NCBI GenBank assembly: GCA_023544605.1
Contig: JAMJFQ010000047.1
Location: 1 to 14,167, forward strand
Length of the DNA stretch: 14,167 nucleotides
Direction of reading: 5' to 3'
Source: ANME-2 cluster archaeon
GTDB taxonomy: Archaea; Halobacteriota; Methanosarcinia; Methanosarcinales; Methanocomedenaceae
Part shown: in pieces, positions 1 to 6,587 of the stretch
Numbering within the stretch: the stretch's first letter is position 1
Layout: the number at the start of each line of letters is the position of its first letter
The notes under the pieces: model-generated
Seen by the model: only the letters and a program-made list of their open reading frames with translations
The model's database searches: none
Told to the model about the DNA's origin: nothing
Translations under genes and position numbers: made by a program

Positions 1-194
1 ATGTTTATGCTTTTAGAGGGAATACTGTCTCCTTTATTTTAAGTTTATGGTGAGATGAAACATAATTTTAACAATCAAGGAAGGTAAAAGAAGTATAATT
101 GACAGATTGGTTGATTAAGTTTGCAAAAAATTGAAGAAATAACTAGATTATGGGATAGTGCCTCTTCTTATCAACCCTAGAAAAAAGTATTGAA
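1..194. other. AT-rich intergenic DNA, no supported gene
   Basis: No convincing coding region is visible here. The first 42 bases could be the tail of an upstream plus-strand frame (13 codons to a TAA at 40-42), but there is nothing to confirm this. A T-rich stretch on the minus strand near 181-186 probably ends the SRP19 transcript. Confidence 0.4.
178..190 (-). terminator. possible oligo-T terminator of SRP19 gene
   Basis: On the minus strand a run of six T residues (181-186) follows the SRP19 stop codon by about 9 nt. Archaeal transcription often ends at such oligo-T tracts without a hairpin. No stem is seen, so the call is tentative. Confidence 0.35.
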
Positions 195-503
195 TCACCC
201 GCGCATCTGCGCAATCTTGCGCGCGATCTCCCTGGCTATCCCTGACTTTACCCCTTTCTTATCCACCAGCACCCGGCCGCTGACCTCCCACCATGACCTG
301 GGGTATGCCTTATCCTTCTCCACCACCGGGTTCAGGCCCATCTCCTTTGCAACCTGCTCTATCTCCTTCAACTCTGGCGAGGTGACCGATAACTTCCTGG
401 GAATGATGCGCCCACTACTTCTGCTATTGCCTTTATCGATATAATCAGGCCAGATCACATACTTGTCCCTGTCGCGGAGCATAACACCAGTTATATCATT
501 CAT
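195..503 (-). CDS. srp19: Signal recognition particle 19 kDa protein (SRP19)
   Basis: This 102-residue protein matches archaeal SRP19, which binds the tips of helices 6 and 8 of 7S SRP RNA and prepares the particle for binding SRP54 in cotranslational protein targeting. Visible hallmarks are the N-terminal VIWPDYID strand (about residues 16-23), the basic GRIIP segment, and the YPRSWWE-GRVLV block (about 67-80) that the family uses to contact RNA, followed by a basic C-terminal helix. The length is normal for archaea. The ATG at 503 has no clear ribosome binding site. An ATG at 482 (MLRDRDKYVIWP) is preceded by GGTG only 2 nt away and would give 95 residues, so the start is open. It lies 42 nt after hacA on the same strand and is probably cotranscribed with it, although the two functions are unrelated. 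Confidence 0.93.
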   Translation of the reverse strand: MNDITGVMLRDRDKYVIWPDYIDKGNSRSSGRIIPRKLSVTSPELKEIEQVAKEMGLNPVVEKDKAYPRSWWEVSGRVLVDKKGVKSGIAREIARKIAQMRG

Positions 504-545
504 AGAACATGAACGTTTTTACACCAGGGGGGAGGACTTGAGCTA

Positions 546-1787
546 TCATACCAGCCTGGGGTCTGCAATCTCTCCCTTCAAGGCCGATGCTGCCGCAGTC
601 TCAGGAGATGCCAGGTACAGCAAACCGCCCCTGCCCATCCTGCCCTTGAAGTTGCGGTTGGACGTGGACACACACACCTCACCCTCGGCCAGCACCCCAA
701 GATGGGCACCCAGGCACGGACCGCAACCCGGCGGTCCCAGCGTCGCGCCTGCTTCAATAAGGGTGGATATATATCCCTTTTCAATAGCTTTAAGCAGCAC
801 ACTCCGCGATGCCGGAATCACAATAGTACGGACCACCACACTGCGCCCCTTCAAAATACGGGCAGCAGCCTCCAGGTCTTCCAGCCTGCCGTTGGTGCAG
901 GAACCGATGAACACCTGGTCAACACCCGTCCCGACAACCTCATCCACATCACACACATTATCCACGCTGTGGGGTCTGGCCACCTGTGGGGCGAGGTCGT
1001 CCACATCAATGTGTATATCTTCGCAATATTGTGCATCTTCATCAGTATACACAGGAGTGTACGTATCCACAGCCCGACCCTTCAGGAATTCATCGGTCTT
1101 CTCATCAGGCGGCACAATCCCAGCCTTTCCCCCCATCTCAATAGCCATGTTGCACAATGTCATCCTGCCCGCAATACTCAAGTCCTCAATGGCTGACCCG
1201 TAATATTCCATAGCCTTATAGGTGGCACCGTCCGCGCCGATATGCTTAATCACATTAAGCGTCAGATCCTTTGCAGACACACGTTCTCCCAGTTTTCCCT
1301 CCACAGTGACCCTCATGGTCTGGGGCACCCTGAACCACAGTTTGCCTGATGCAAATATCTCGGCCATATCAGTCGCACCCACACCGGTACCAAAAGCACC
1401 AAAGGCACCATAGGTGCATGAATGAGAATCCGCACCCACAATCAACCTGCCGGGAAGGGCGAAGCCCTGCTCCGGCAATACCTGATGACAGATACCCTCA
1501 CCCACATCATACATATTTTCAATGCCTTGCTGGCGTATCCATTGCCGGATATCGTACTGCAGGTTGGCAGACACATCAGTGCTTGCAGGCACAATATGGT
1601 CAAAAGGAATCACTATCCGTGCAGGGTCCCAGACTTTGGGGACCTCCAGTTCCCGAAATGCTTTCACCGCAAGTACACTTGTGCCATCATGAGCCATGGC
1701 ACAGTCCACATTTCCAATTACAAAATCGCCAGCGTGGGCATCGGAATTCGATGCACGGCTGAAAATCTTCTCGCTGATAGTAGCCAA
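546..1787 (-). CDS. hacA: Homoaconitase / 3-isopropylmalate dehydratase large subunit
   Basis: A 413-residue aconitase-superfamily large subunit of the archaeal LeuC/HacA type. It carries the three cysteine ligands of a [4Fe-4S] cluster: Cys297 in GSCTNGR, and Cys355 and Cys358 in GPPGCGPCLG. The substrate-side motifs GADSHSCTYGAFG (118-130) and TSNRNFKGRMG (375-385) are also present. The family dehydrates and rehydrates 2-isopropylmalate (leucine pathway) or homocitrate and its longer homologues (coenzyme B pathway). The large subunit alone does not settle the substrate, because specificity sits largely in the small subunit, which is not in this window. Head-to-head placement with aksA favours the coenzyme B role (AksD). 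The start codon is TTG (1785-1787), supported by a minus-strand AAGGAGT ribosome binding site about 6-7 nt upstream and by the conserved MATISEKIFS-like N-terminus. The stretch between GRMG and YLASP reads RGGLL, which differs from the SPEAEV-like sequence I expect in LeuC. Confidence 0.93.
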   Translation of the reverse strand: MATISEKIFSRASNSDAHAGDFVIGNVDCAMAHDGTSVLAVKAFRELEVPKVWDPARIVIPFDHIVPASTDVSANLQYDIRQWIRQQGIENMYDVGEGICHQVLPEQGFALPGRLIVGADSHSCTYGAFGAFGTGVGATDMAEIFASGKLWFRVPQTMRVTVEGKLGERVSAKDLTLNVIKHIGADGATYKAMEYYGSAIEDLSIAGRMTLCNMAIEMGGKAGIVPPDEKTDEFLKGRAVDTYTPVYTDEDAQYCEDIHIDVDDLAPQVARPHSVDNVCDVDEVVGTGVDQVFIGSCTNGRLEDLEAAARILKGRSVVVRTIVIPASRSVLLKAIEKGYISTLIEAGATLGPPGCGPCLGAHLGVLAEGEVCVSTSNRNFKGRMGRGGLLYLASPETAAASALKGEIADPRLV

Positions 1788-1793
1788 AACCGT

Positions 1794-1802
1794 TACTCCT
1801 TA
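1794..1802 (-). promoter_or_regulatory. Ribosome binding site fixing the TTG start of hacA
   Basis: Read on the minus strand this is TAAGGAGTA, an AGGAG core about 6 nt before the TTG at 1787. It is the main reason for accepting a TTG start there, since no ATG or GTG lies close by in frame. Confidence 0.7.
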
Positions 1803-1824
1803 TTACCAATTGTTTGTTCTAAGG

Positions 1825-1860
1825 AGATAGAAATATCTATAATTATTATTAATGGTTTGG
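1825..1860. promoter_or_regulatory. Shared divergent promoter region of hacA and aksA
   Basis: The 130 bp between hacA and aksA must hold both promoters. AT-rich TATA-like sequence lies at about 1831-1853 on both strands. A small inverted repeat (AGATA at 1825-1829, TATCT at 1834-1838) sits beside it. The exact boxes cannot be assigned with certainty. Confidence 0.4.
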
Positions 1861-1917
1861 TAGAAAACCTTACCTATTATGTGAATAACTAATGACCTTT
1901 ACCATTCAGGTGATAAC

Positions 1918-3081
1918 ATGCAGTATTCCAGGAACAAACTGGTCGAACTTGTAGGGAAAAAACCCGGCGACATCGAGATATGCGATGTTACGTTAAGGGA
2001 CGGTGAACAGACCCCGGGGACAGCCTTCACGTCTGACGAAAAAAAACGTATGGCACAGGAACTTGACAGCATTGGCATCGAAGTAATTGAAGCGGGCTTT
2101 CCCATCGTTTCCCAGACCGAGCGGGATACGGTCAGGGAGATTGCAAAAATGGGCCTAAATGCAAAGATTTGCTGCCTGTCCCGATCTGTGATACCTGATA
2201 TTGATGTTGCCATCGGCTGTGATGTGGACATCGTCAGCATATTCATTGCCACATCTGATCTTCATTTGAAATATAAATACCACAAGACCTGTGCCGAAGC
2301 CACACAATGTGCAGGAGATGCCCTGGAATATGCCAAGGACCACGGACTCAAAGTGCGGTTCGCTGCCGAGGATGCCACCCGCACAGATATTAACGTCCTG
2401 AAAGGCGTTTTCAAGATGGCAGAAGAGCGTAAGGCCGACTATGTGAGCATTGCCGATACTGTGGGAATACTCAACCCCGCCACAGCGTATTATCTTGTCA
2501 GCGAGATCAAGAAAGATATCAAGACCGACATATGCATCCATTGCCATAACGACCTGGGTATGGCGACCGCAAATACTCTTGCCGCAGCAGAAGCGGGTGC
2601 AAAACAACTCCATACTACTGTTAACGGTATCGGGGAAAGGGCAGGTAACGCCGCGCTGGAAGAGGTGCTGATGTCACTGATGGTACAGTACGGCATCGAA
2701 AGGTACGATACCCAAAACCTGACCAAACTTTCAAAGATGGTAGTAGAATACGCTGGAGTGAAACTGGCAAAGAACAAACCGGTTGTCGGCGATTTTGCCT
2801 TCTCACATGAAAGCGGCATCCACGTGGCTGCCATTATGGAAGAACCCAGCACCTATGAACTGTTCTCACCTGAGATCGTAGGTGGTAAACGCAGCCTGAT
2901 CATAGGCAAACACACCGGGACCAAGGCACTGAAAGGTATCGTGCATAGCATGGGATATAACCTTGATCATGATCAGTTATGCGAACTGCTTGCGAAGGTA
3001 AAGGACTGTACCCAGGCAAAGAGAGGCATACCCTGTAAACGCCTGGATGAGTTCATAAAGGAAATAATAATGCCGGATTGA
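1918..3081 (+). CDS. aksA: AksA-type homocitrate synthase (coenzyme B chain elongation)
   Basis: A 387-residue HMGL-like TIM-barrel enzyme of the isopropylmalate/homocitrate synthase family. It condenses acetyl-CoA with a 2-oxoacid; AksA uses 2-oxoglutarate, 2-oxoadipate and 2-oxopimelate in successive rounds toward 2-oxosuberate for coenzyme B. Motifs seen: TLRDGEQTPG (25-34, Asp28 a metal ligand), HCHNDLGMA (208-216, His208 and His210 metal ligands), NGIGERAGN (236-244) and SHESGIHV (296-303). The protein ends soon after the barrel and the helical subdomain. The roughly 120-residue C-terminal regulatory domain of LeuA and CimA is absent, which points to AksA (or NifV) rather than leucine or isoleucine synthesis. 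The ATG is well supported by AGGTGAT at 1908-1914. The gene diverges from hacA, which fits a shared pathway, and it runs tail to tail into a ThDP enzyme with a 15 bp gap. NifV is the main alternative, but no nif genes are nearby. Confidence 0.88.
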   Translation: MQYSRNKLVELVGKKPGDIEICDVTLRDGEQTPGTAFTSDEKKRMAQELDSIGIEVIEAGFPIVSQTERDTVREIAKMGLNAKICCLSRSVIPDIDVAIGCDVDIVSIFIATSDLHLKYKYHKTCAEATQCAGDALEYAKDHGLKVRFAAEDATRTDINVLKGVFKMAEERKADYVSIADTVGILNPATAYYLVSEIKKDIKTDICIHCHNDLGMATANTLAAAEAGAKQLHTTVNGIGERAGNAALEEVLMSLMVQYGIERYDTQNLTKLSKMVVEYAGVKLAKNKPVVGDFAFSHESGIHVAAIMEEPSTYELFSPEIVGGKRSLIIGKHTGTKALKGIVHSMGYNLDHDQLCELLAKVKDCTQAKRGIPCKRLDEFIKEIIMPD

Positions 3082-3096
3082 TCCCGAACATCACGT

Positions 3097-4584
3097 TCAA
3101 TACTGTGTACACTTGCCGCGTGCCAGGAGCACTGATACCCCGCTCTTTTTAAGTTCGGTTTTCAGGAGCTCCGTCAATTCAGCTTCATCAACATTCTCAA
3201 TATCCAGCACGGTGGTATCAGGTACAAGTGTCCGTACCACTTCAGTCATATCAGGTACATCCTGCCCCCCTGTGAGTGCGGCAATATTGTTCTTGAGCAC
3301 CACAACCAGTACATCTTTTTTATGGTGAATGGCTTCGATAAGCCCCTGCAATCCTGTATGCACCAGTCCGTAATCACCTATGAGGGCTATACCTTTATCT
3401 TCAAATCCTGTAGCAGTGGCAATGGAAGACCCCAGTGAATATGCTATGTCCACCACCTCTAAAGGTGGAGGGGCGGTCCTGATGGAGCAGCCCAGATCCC
3501 CTGCCACAGGTACTCCCAGTGTTCCCAGCACCCTGTACAACACATGATAGGGGCAGTCATCACATATACTCCTGGAAGAACCACGGCTCGCAATCGTCTC
3601 AGGATTGAGGGGTCGGCTCACAGTCTCCCAGTCAATATTTTCCAGTGCCAATATGATGTCTACTGCCTCTACTTTTCCATGATCTAAATGCCCTGTACCT
3701 TTGCCCAGCACTCCCGGGCGGCATAATTGGTGTTCGATGAACTTTTCAGTCTCTTCAACCACCAGTACCTTGGCATGCTGTTCAATGAAGCGGTCAATAA
3801 CCGGCATTGGCAACGGATTTACCAGGGTAAGCGCCAGATGTGAAACGTCCTTATACGTATCTGTTAGCACCTGTTCCACCAGAGTGGAAAGATAACCTGA
3901 TGAAATAATGCCCACATCCCTGCCCCGGTCATACCGGACATTCAGCCCTGATTCTGTGGATGCTTGCTGCATCTTCGGATAAGATGAGCTATGGAAGCGC
4001 TGATGTTTGCCTTTCATGGTATATGACCAAACATCCCGGTCAAATACAGGAAACTCCAACTGCCCCTGTTGTGTCCTCTGCACATCTCCCTTTTCACGGT
4101 TCGATCTATCTGTGATTCGGATTATCACTGGAGCGAGCACCTTTTCTGAGAGCTTGAATGCCTGGAGCATACTGTTGTATGCGACTTGTGGGTTACATGG
4201 GTCAAAGACCGGTACTTCTGCCAGTAGTCCGTAATACCTTGAATCCTGTTCGTTCTGGCTCTGCTGGACTCCGGGGTCGTCACCTGCTATTATTACCAGC
4301 CCGGCACCAATAGTGTGGGTTGTGGAGGTGACAAGCGGGTCTGCCAGCACGTTCATGCCCACATGTTTTACAATGACCATTGCCCTGCGTCCCACAGCTG
4401 AGGCACCAAGAGCTGCTTCAAGCGCCACTTTTTCATTGATCGACCAGCGCACCTCTAAACGGAAACCCATCAGGAGTTCCATTATTCCAGTGATAGGAAA
4501 TCCCGGGACACCAGTGACAAGGTTAACCCCTGAATCAAGAGCACCGAATACCAAAGCTTCAGCCCCACTACACGTGTTTGACAT
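3097..4584 (-). CDS. IorA-like ThDP-dependent enzyme lacking the ferredoxin domain (candidate 2-oxoacid decarboxylase)
   Basis: A 495-residue protein built like the alpha subunit of indolepyruvate:ferredoxin oxidoreductase. The N-terminal pyrimidine-binding domain has GVPGFPITGI (25-34), NEKVALEAALGAS (50-62, with the Glu expected to activate ThDP), KHVGMNVLADP (73-83) and SQNEQDSRYYGL (109-120). A transketolase C-like domain follows, then a pyrophosphate-binding domain with CDDCPYH (341-347), GDLGC (362-366), GDYGLVHTG (403-411) and NN at 432-433. IorA normally continues with two [4Fe-4S] clusters to about 600 residues; here the chain stops at KCTQY. No IorB partner gene is present. Oxidative ferredoxin reduction is therefore unlikely, and a non-oxidative decarboxylase or carboligase is inferred. 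Convergence with aksA suggests a role in coenzyme B synthesis. An in-frame GTG at 4602 lies only about 6 nt from the TATA box and would not be transcribed; the ATG at 4584, about 29 nt from it, suits a leaderless mRNA. Confidence 0.8.
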   Translation of the reverse strand: MSNTCSGAEALVFGALDSGVNLVTGVPGFPITGIMELLMGFRLEVRWSINEKVALEAALGASAVGRRAMVIVKHVGMNVLADPLVTSTTHTIGAGLVIIAGDDPGVQQSQNEQDSRYYGLLAEVPVFDPCNPQVAYNSMLQAFKLSEKVLAPVIIRITDRSNREKGDVQRTQQGQLEFPVFDRDVWSYTMKGKHQRFHSSSYPKMQQASTESGLNVRYDRGRDVGIISSGYLSTLVEQVLTDTYKDVSHLALTLVNPLPMPVIDRFIEQHAKVLVVEETEKFIEHQLCRPGVLGKGTGHLDHGKVEAVDIILALENIDWETVSRPLNPETIASRGSSRSICDDCPYHVLYRVLGTLGVPVAGDLGCSIRTAPPPLEVVDIAYSLGSSIATATGFEDKGIALIGDYGLVHTGLQGLIEAIHHKKDVLVVVLKNNIAALTGGQDVPDMTEVVRTLVPDTTVLDIENVDEAELTELLKTELKKSGVSVLLARGKCTQY

Positions 4585-4593
4585 ACAGAGGTA

Positions 4594-4619
4594 AAATATC
4601 ACTGGTGATATTTAAATAT
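4594..4619 (-). promoter_or_regulatory. TATA box with overlapping inverted repeat, promoter of the IorA-like gene
   Basis: On the minus strand ATATTTAAATAT (4608-4619) is a strong archaeal TATA box centred 29 nt before the ATG at 4584. A perfect inverted repeat with 9 bp arms, AAATATCAC (4594-4602) and GTGATATTT (4605-4613), has a 2 bp centre and overlaps the start-proximal half of the TATA box. This is the expected position for a repressor operator. The regulator is unknown. Confidence 0.6.
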
Positions 4620-4633
4620 GGTCAAGAAAAAGA

Positions 4634-4659
4634 GATGAAAGGGGGATGTTTCATCCCCC
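4634..4659 (+). repeat. Two mutually exclusive overlapping hairpins
   Basis: GGGGGATG (4641-4648) can pair with CATCCCCC (4652-4659) across a TTT loop. Alternatively GATGAAA (4634-4640) can pair with TTTCATC (4649-4655) across an 8-base loop. The two stems share bases and cannot form together. There is no gene ending nearby on either strand, so this is not an ordinary terminator. It could be a protein site or part of a small transcript. Confidence 0.6.
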
Positions 4660-4926
4660 ATATGTTCCCCACTCAAAACGGTGTTCATTTGACTTTATAT
4701 TGTAATGATTATTTATTATGGTCTTACTTACGTTTAAACTTTATGGCAGGTGCGGCGCCTATACGATTATATTTATACAGTTATCTTTATACATTTATTT
4801 CATAAACGAAACCCCATTATCACACAGATCTACTTGAGCATCAGAGTTCCACTATCGTTCAAACCAAAAATAATAAGAACCTTATACGGTGATTTACTAT
4901 TATCAACCATTCATGGGGAAAATACA

Positions 4927-5595
4927 ATGGATAGACCTTTAATAGTACTTAATTTCAAGACATATACCGAAGGCACAGGCAGCAATGCTGTTGCCATTGC
5001 ACAAGCATGCAGGCAAGTGGCCGAAGAAACAGGAGCGAACATCGTGGCCTCACCCCAGCTACCAGATATATACCGCGTAGCATCCAGTGTGGACATTCCG
5101 GTATTCTCCCAGCACATGGACGGTGTGGGTGCAGGCAGTTATACCGGGCACATCACTGCACAGACTATAAAAGAAGCGGGTGCAACCGGGACCCTCATAA
5201 ACCATTCAGAGAGGCGGCTGGGACTTGCACAGATAGAGGCGGCAGTTGAGGCTGCCCGGGGGGCGGGTCTGGTCACTATCATATGTACCAATAATATTCC
5301 TACTACCAGAGCAGCATCGGCATTGGGACCTGACTACGTTGCCGTGGAACCCCCGGAACTCATCGGTTCTGGCATACCGGTATCCAAGGCCGACCCTGAA
5401 GTGGTTTTGGGCTCAGTGGAAGCGGTCCAGCGGGTGAACCCTAACGTAAAAGTGCTGTGCGGTGCAGGGATCAGCAAAGGTGAAGACCTGAAAGCTGCCA
5501 TTGAGCTGGGTAGTGTTGGTGTACTCCTTGCCTCAGGAGTGGTCAAGGCACAGGACCCAAAGGCAGCACTGTACGACCTGGTGAGTGGTATTTGA
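4927..5595 (+). CDS. tpiA: Triosephosphate isomerase, archaeal type
   Basis: A 222-residue TIM-barrel enzyme interconverting dihydroxyacetone phosphate and glyceraldehyde 3-phosphate in cytosolic glycolysis/gluconeogenesis. The length fits the short archaeal form rather than the roughly 250-residue bacterial form. Active-site residues are visible: Asn9 and Lys11 in LNFKTY, His93 in INHSERR, and Glu141 followed by loop 6 in VAVEPPELIGSG (138-149). The phosphate-binding GAGIS (179-183) and GVLLASG (198-204) segments are intact. The ATG at 4927 is chosen because the protein then begins with MDRPLIVLNFKTY as in the family; an in-frame ATG at 4750 adds 59 unlikely residues. A TATAC box at about 4881-4886 would give a leader of roughly 15 nt. 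The ribosome binding site is weak. The gene runs tail to tail with hisG, leaving 5 bp between the stop codons. Confidence 0.96.
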   Translation: MDRPLIVLNFKTYTEGTGSNAVAIAQACRQVAEETGANIVASPQLPDIYRVASSVDIPVFSQHMDGVGAGSYTGHITAQTIKEAGATGTLINHSERRLGLAQIEAAVEAARGAGLVTIICTNNIPTTRAASALGPDYVAVEPPELIGSGIPVSKADPEVVLGSVEAVQRVNPNVKVLCGAGISKGEDLKAAIELGSVGVLLASGVVKAQDPKAALYDLVSGI

Positions 5596-5600
5596 GGAAT

Positions 5601-6476
5601 TTAGTGGACTATCTTCGAGATGTCCATCTCAAGGATATCCTCTGCACCAAGCCCTTTCAGTTTGGGTATCAGGATATTGATCTCACTTTTATCGACCACA
5701 GTTTCTACCGCATAGAAGTCTGATTTATAAAGTTTGCTTACTGTCGGGTTCTTCAGGGAAGGAAGCGCCTCAACTACAGCATCCAGGTTATCCTCATGCA
5801 CGTTCAGGTCGATGAGCACTTTCCCCCTTGCTTCGATAACGGCAAGGAGCAAGGTCTTGATCTCCTCGATTGACGTGCGCTTTTTTGGGTCATCCCAGCT
5901 CTTCTTGTTTGCAATAAGCTTGGTGGAGGATTCGGTGATCACATCCACGATCTTAAGACCGTTCTTCCTGAGGGTTGAACCGGTCTCGGTCAGATCAACG
6001 ACTACATCTACCAGTTCAGGTACCTTTGCTTCAGTTGCGCCGTAAGAAAAGAATATCTCAACAGGTATGGCCAGTTTATCGAAAAATGCCCTGGTCAGGT
6101 TAGGATATTCTGTAGATACCCGGCTGTTGGGCTTGATATTTGAAGCATTCTTTATGGTATCATCCTCCTGGGGCACCGCGATGACGATCTTAACATTGCC
6201 TGCCCCTTGCTTACTATAAGGCAGGTCTGCAACCTCTACCACATCACTATCAGATTCCTGTATCCAGTCCCTGCCAGTGATACCCAGGTCAAAATAACCC
6301 TGCTCCACATACTTGGGTATTTCCTGTGGCCGCAGTATCTTTACCCTGCGTATCCTGGGGTCATTTATCTTCGGGTTGTATTCCCTGTCCGTTTTCTTTA
6401 TGGGAAGGTCTGCCTGTTTGAACAGCAGCAATGTTTGCTCTTCCAGACTGCCTTTTGGTATAACTATATCGATCAT
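5601..6476 (-). CDS. hisG: ATP phosphoribosyltransferase, long form (HisG)
   Basis: A 291-residue enzyme for the first step of histidine synthesis, joining ATP and PRPP to phosphoribosyl-ATP. The N-terminal motif VIPKGSLEEQT (5-15), the domain I segment FDLGITGRDW (62-71) and the PRPP-binding loop DLTETGSTLRKNGL (161-174) are all present. The extra C-terminal ACT-like regulatory domain (about 215-290) marks the long HisG_L form, which is feedback-inhibited by histidine and does not need HisZ. No other his gene lies in the window, which is common in archaea where his genes are scattered. The ATG at 6476 gives the canonical N-terminus. A candidate TATA sequence lies at about 6514-6524 on the minus strand, implying a short leader. 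Confidence 0.96.
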   Translation of the reverse strand: MIDIVIPKGSLEEQTLLLFKQADLPIKKTDREYNPKINDPRIRRVKILRPQEIPKYVEQGYFDLGITGRDWIQESDSDVVEVADLPYSKQGAGNVKIVIAVPQEDDTIKNASNIKPNSRVSTEYPNLTRAFFDKLAIPVEIFFSYGATEAKVPELVDVVVDLTETGSTLRKNGLKIVDVITESSTKLIANKKSWDDPKKRTSIEEIKTLLLAVIEARGKVLIDLNVHEDNLDAVVEALPSLKNPTVSKLYKSDFYAVETVVDKSEINILIPKLKGLGAEDILEMDISKIVH

Positions 6477-6526
6477 AACTAATCCTCGGATTTGGTGGTA
6501 ACAATACTTATCAGTGGATATTAACG

Positions 6527-6544
6527 TTTCTGTGAAAACAGAAA
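6527..6544. promoter_or_regulatory. Perfect inverted repeat between the hisG and DUF116 promoters
   Basis: Arms TTTCTGT (6527-6533) and ACAGAAA (6538-6544) flank a GAAA centre. The element sits just upstream of the TATA-like sequences of both divergent genes, a suitable site for a shared regulator. It could also fold as an RNA hairpin with a GAAA tetraloop if transcribed, but it lies upstream of both predicted starts. Confidence 0.4.
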
Positions 6545-6555
6545 TCTGGGATATA

Positions 6556-6567
6556 CTTATATATTTA
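6556..6567 (+). promoter_or_regulatory. TATA box of the DUF116 gene
   Basis: TTATATAT (6557-6564) is centred about 27 nt before the ATG at 6588. Transcription would then start at or within a base or two of the start codon, giving a leaderless mRNA, which agrees with the lack of a ribosome binding site. Confidence 0.6.
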
Positions 6568-6587
6568 GCTATTTCTTCAAGTAATAG

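Larger units (their letters stand above)
4585..4926. other. Divergent intergenic region between the IorA-like gene and tpiA
   Basis: 342 bp without a supported gene. It holds the IorA-like promoter at its left end, a G/C-rich two-way hairpin at 4634-4659, then AT-rich DNA with several TATA-like tracts (around 4765-4775 and 4785-4800) and a TATAC box at about 4881-4886 that is the nearest candidate for tpiA. In-frame extension of tpiA to an ATG at 4750 would add a sequence with no family resemblance. Confidence 0.5.

Noticed and set aside
463..1203. Long plus-strand open frame opposite hacA
   Set aside because: It lies antisense to a well-supported dehydratase gene, is rich in Ser/Thr/Pro/Ala as expected of a shadow frame, and resembles no protein family.
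4585..4602. GTG start for the IorA-like gene
   Set aside because: The GTG is only about 6 nt from the TATA box, so it would lie upstream of the predicted transcription start.
4750..4926. N-terminal extension of triosephosphate isomerase from an ATG at 4750
   Set aside because: The extra 59 residues have no family counterpart and the archaeal enzyme begins at MDRPLIVLNFKTY, so the region is treated as promoter DNA.
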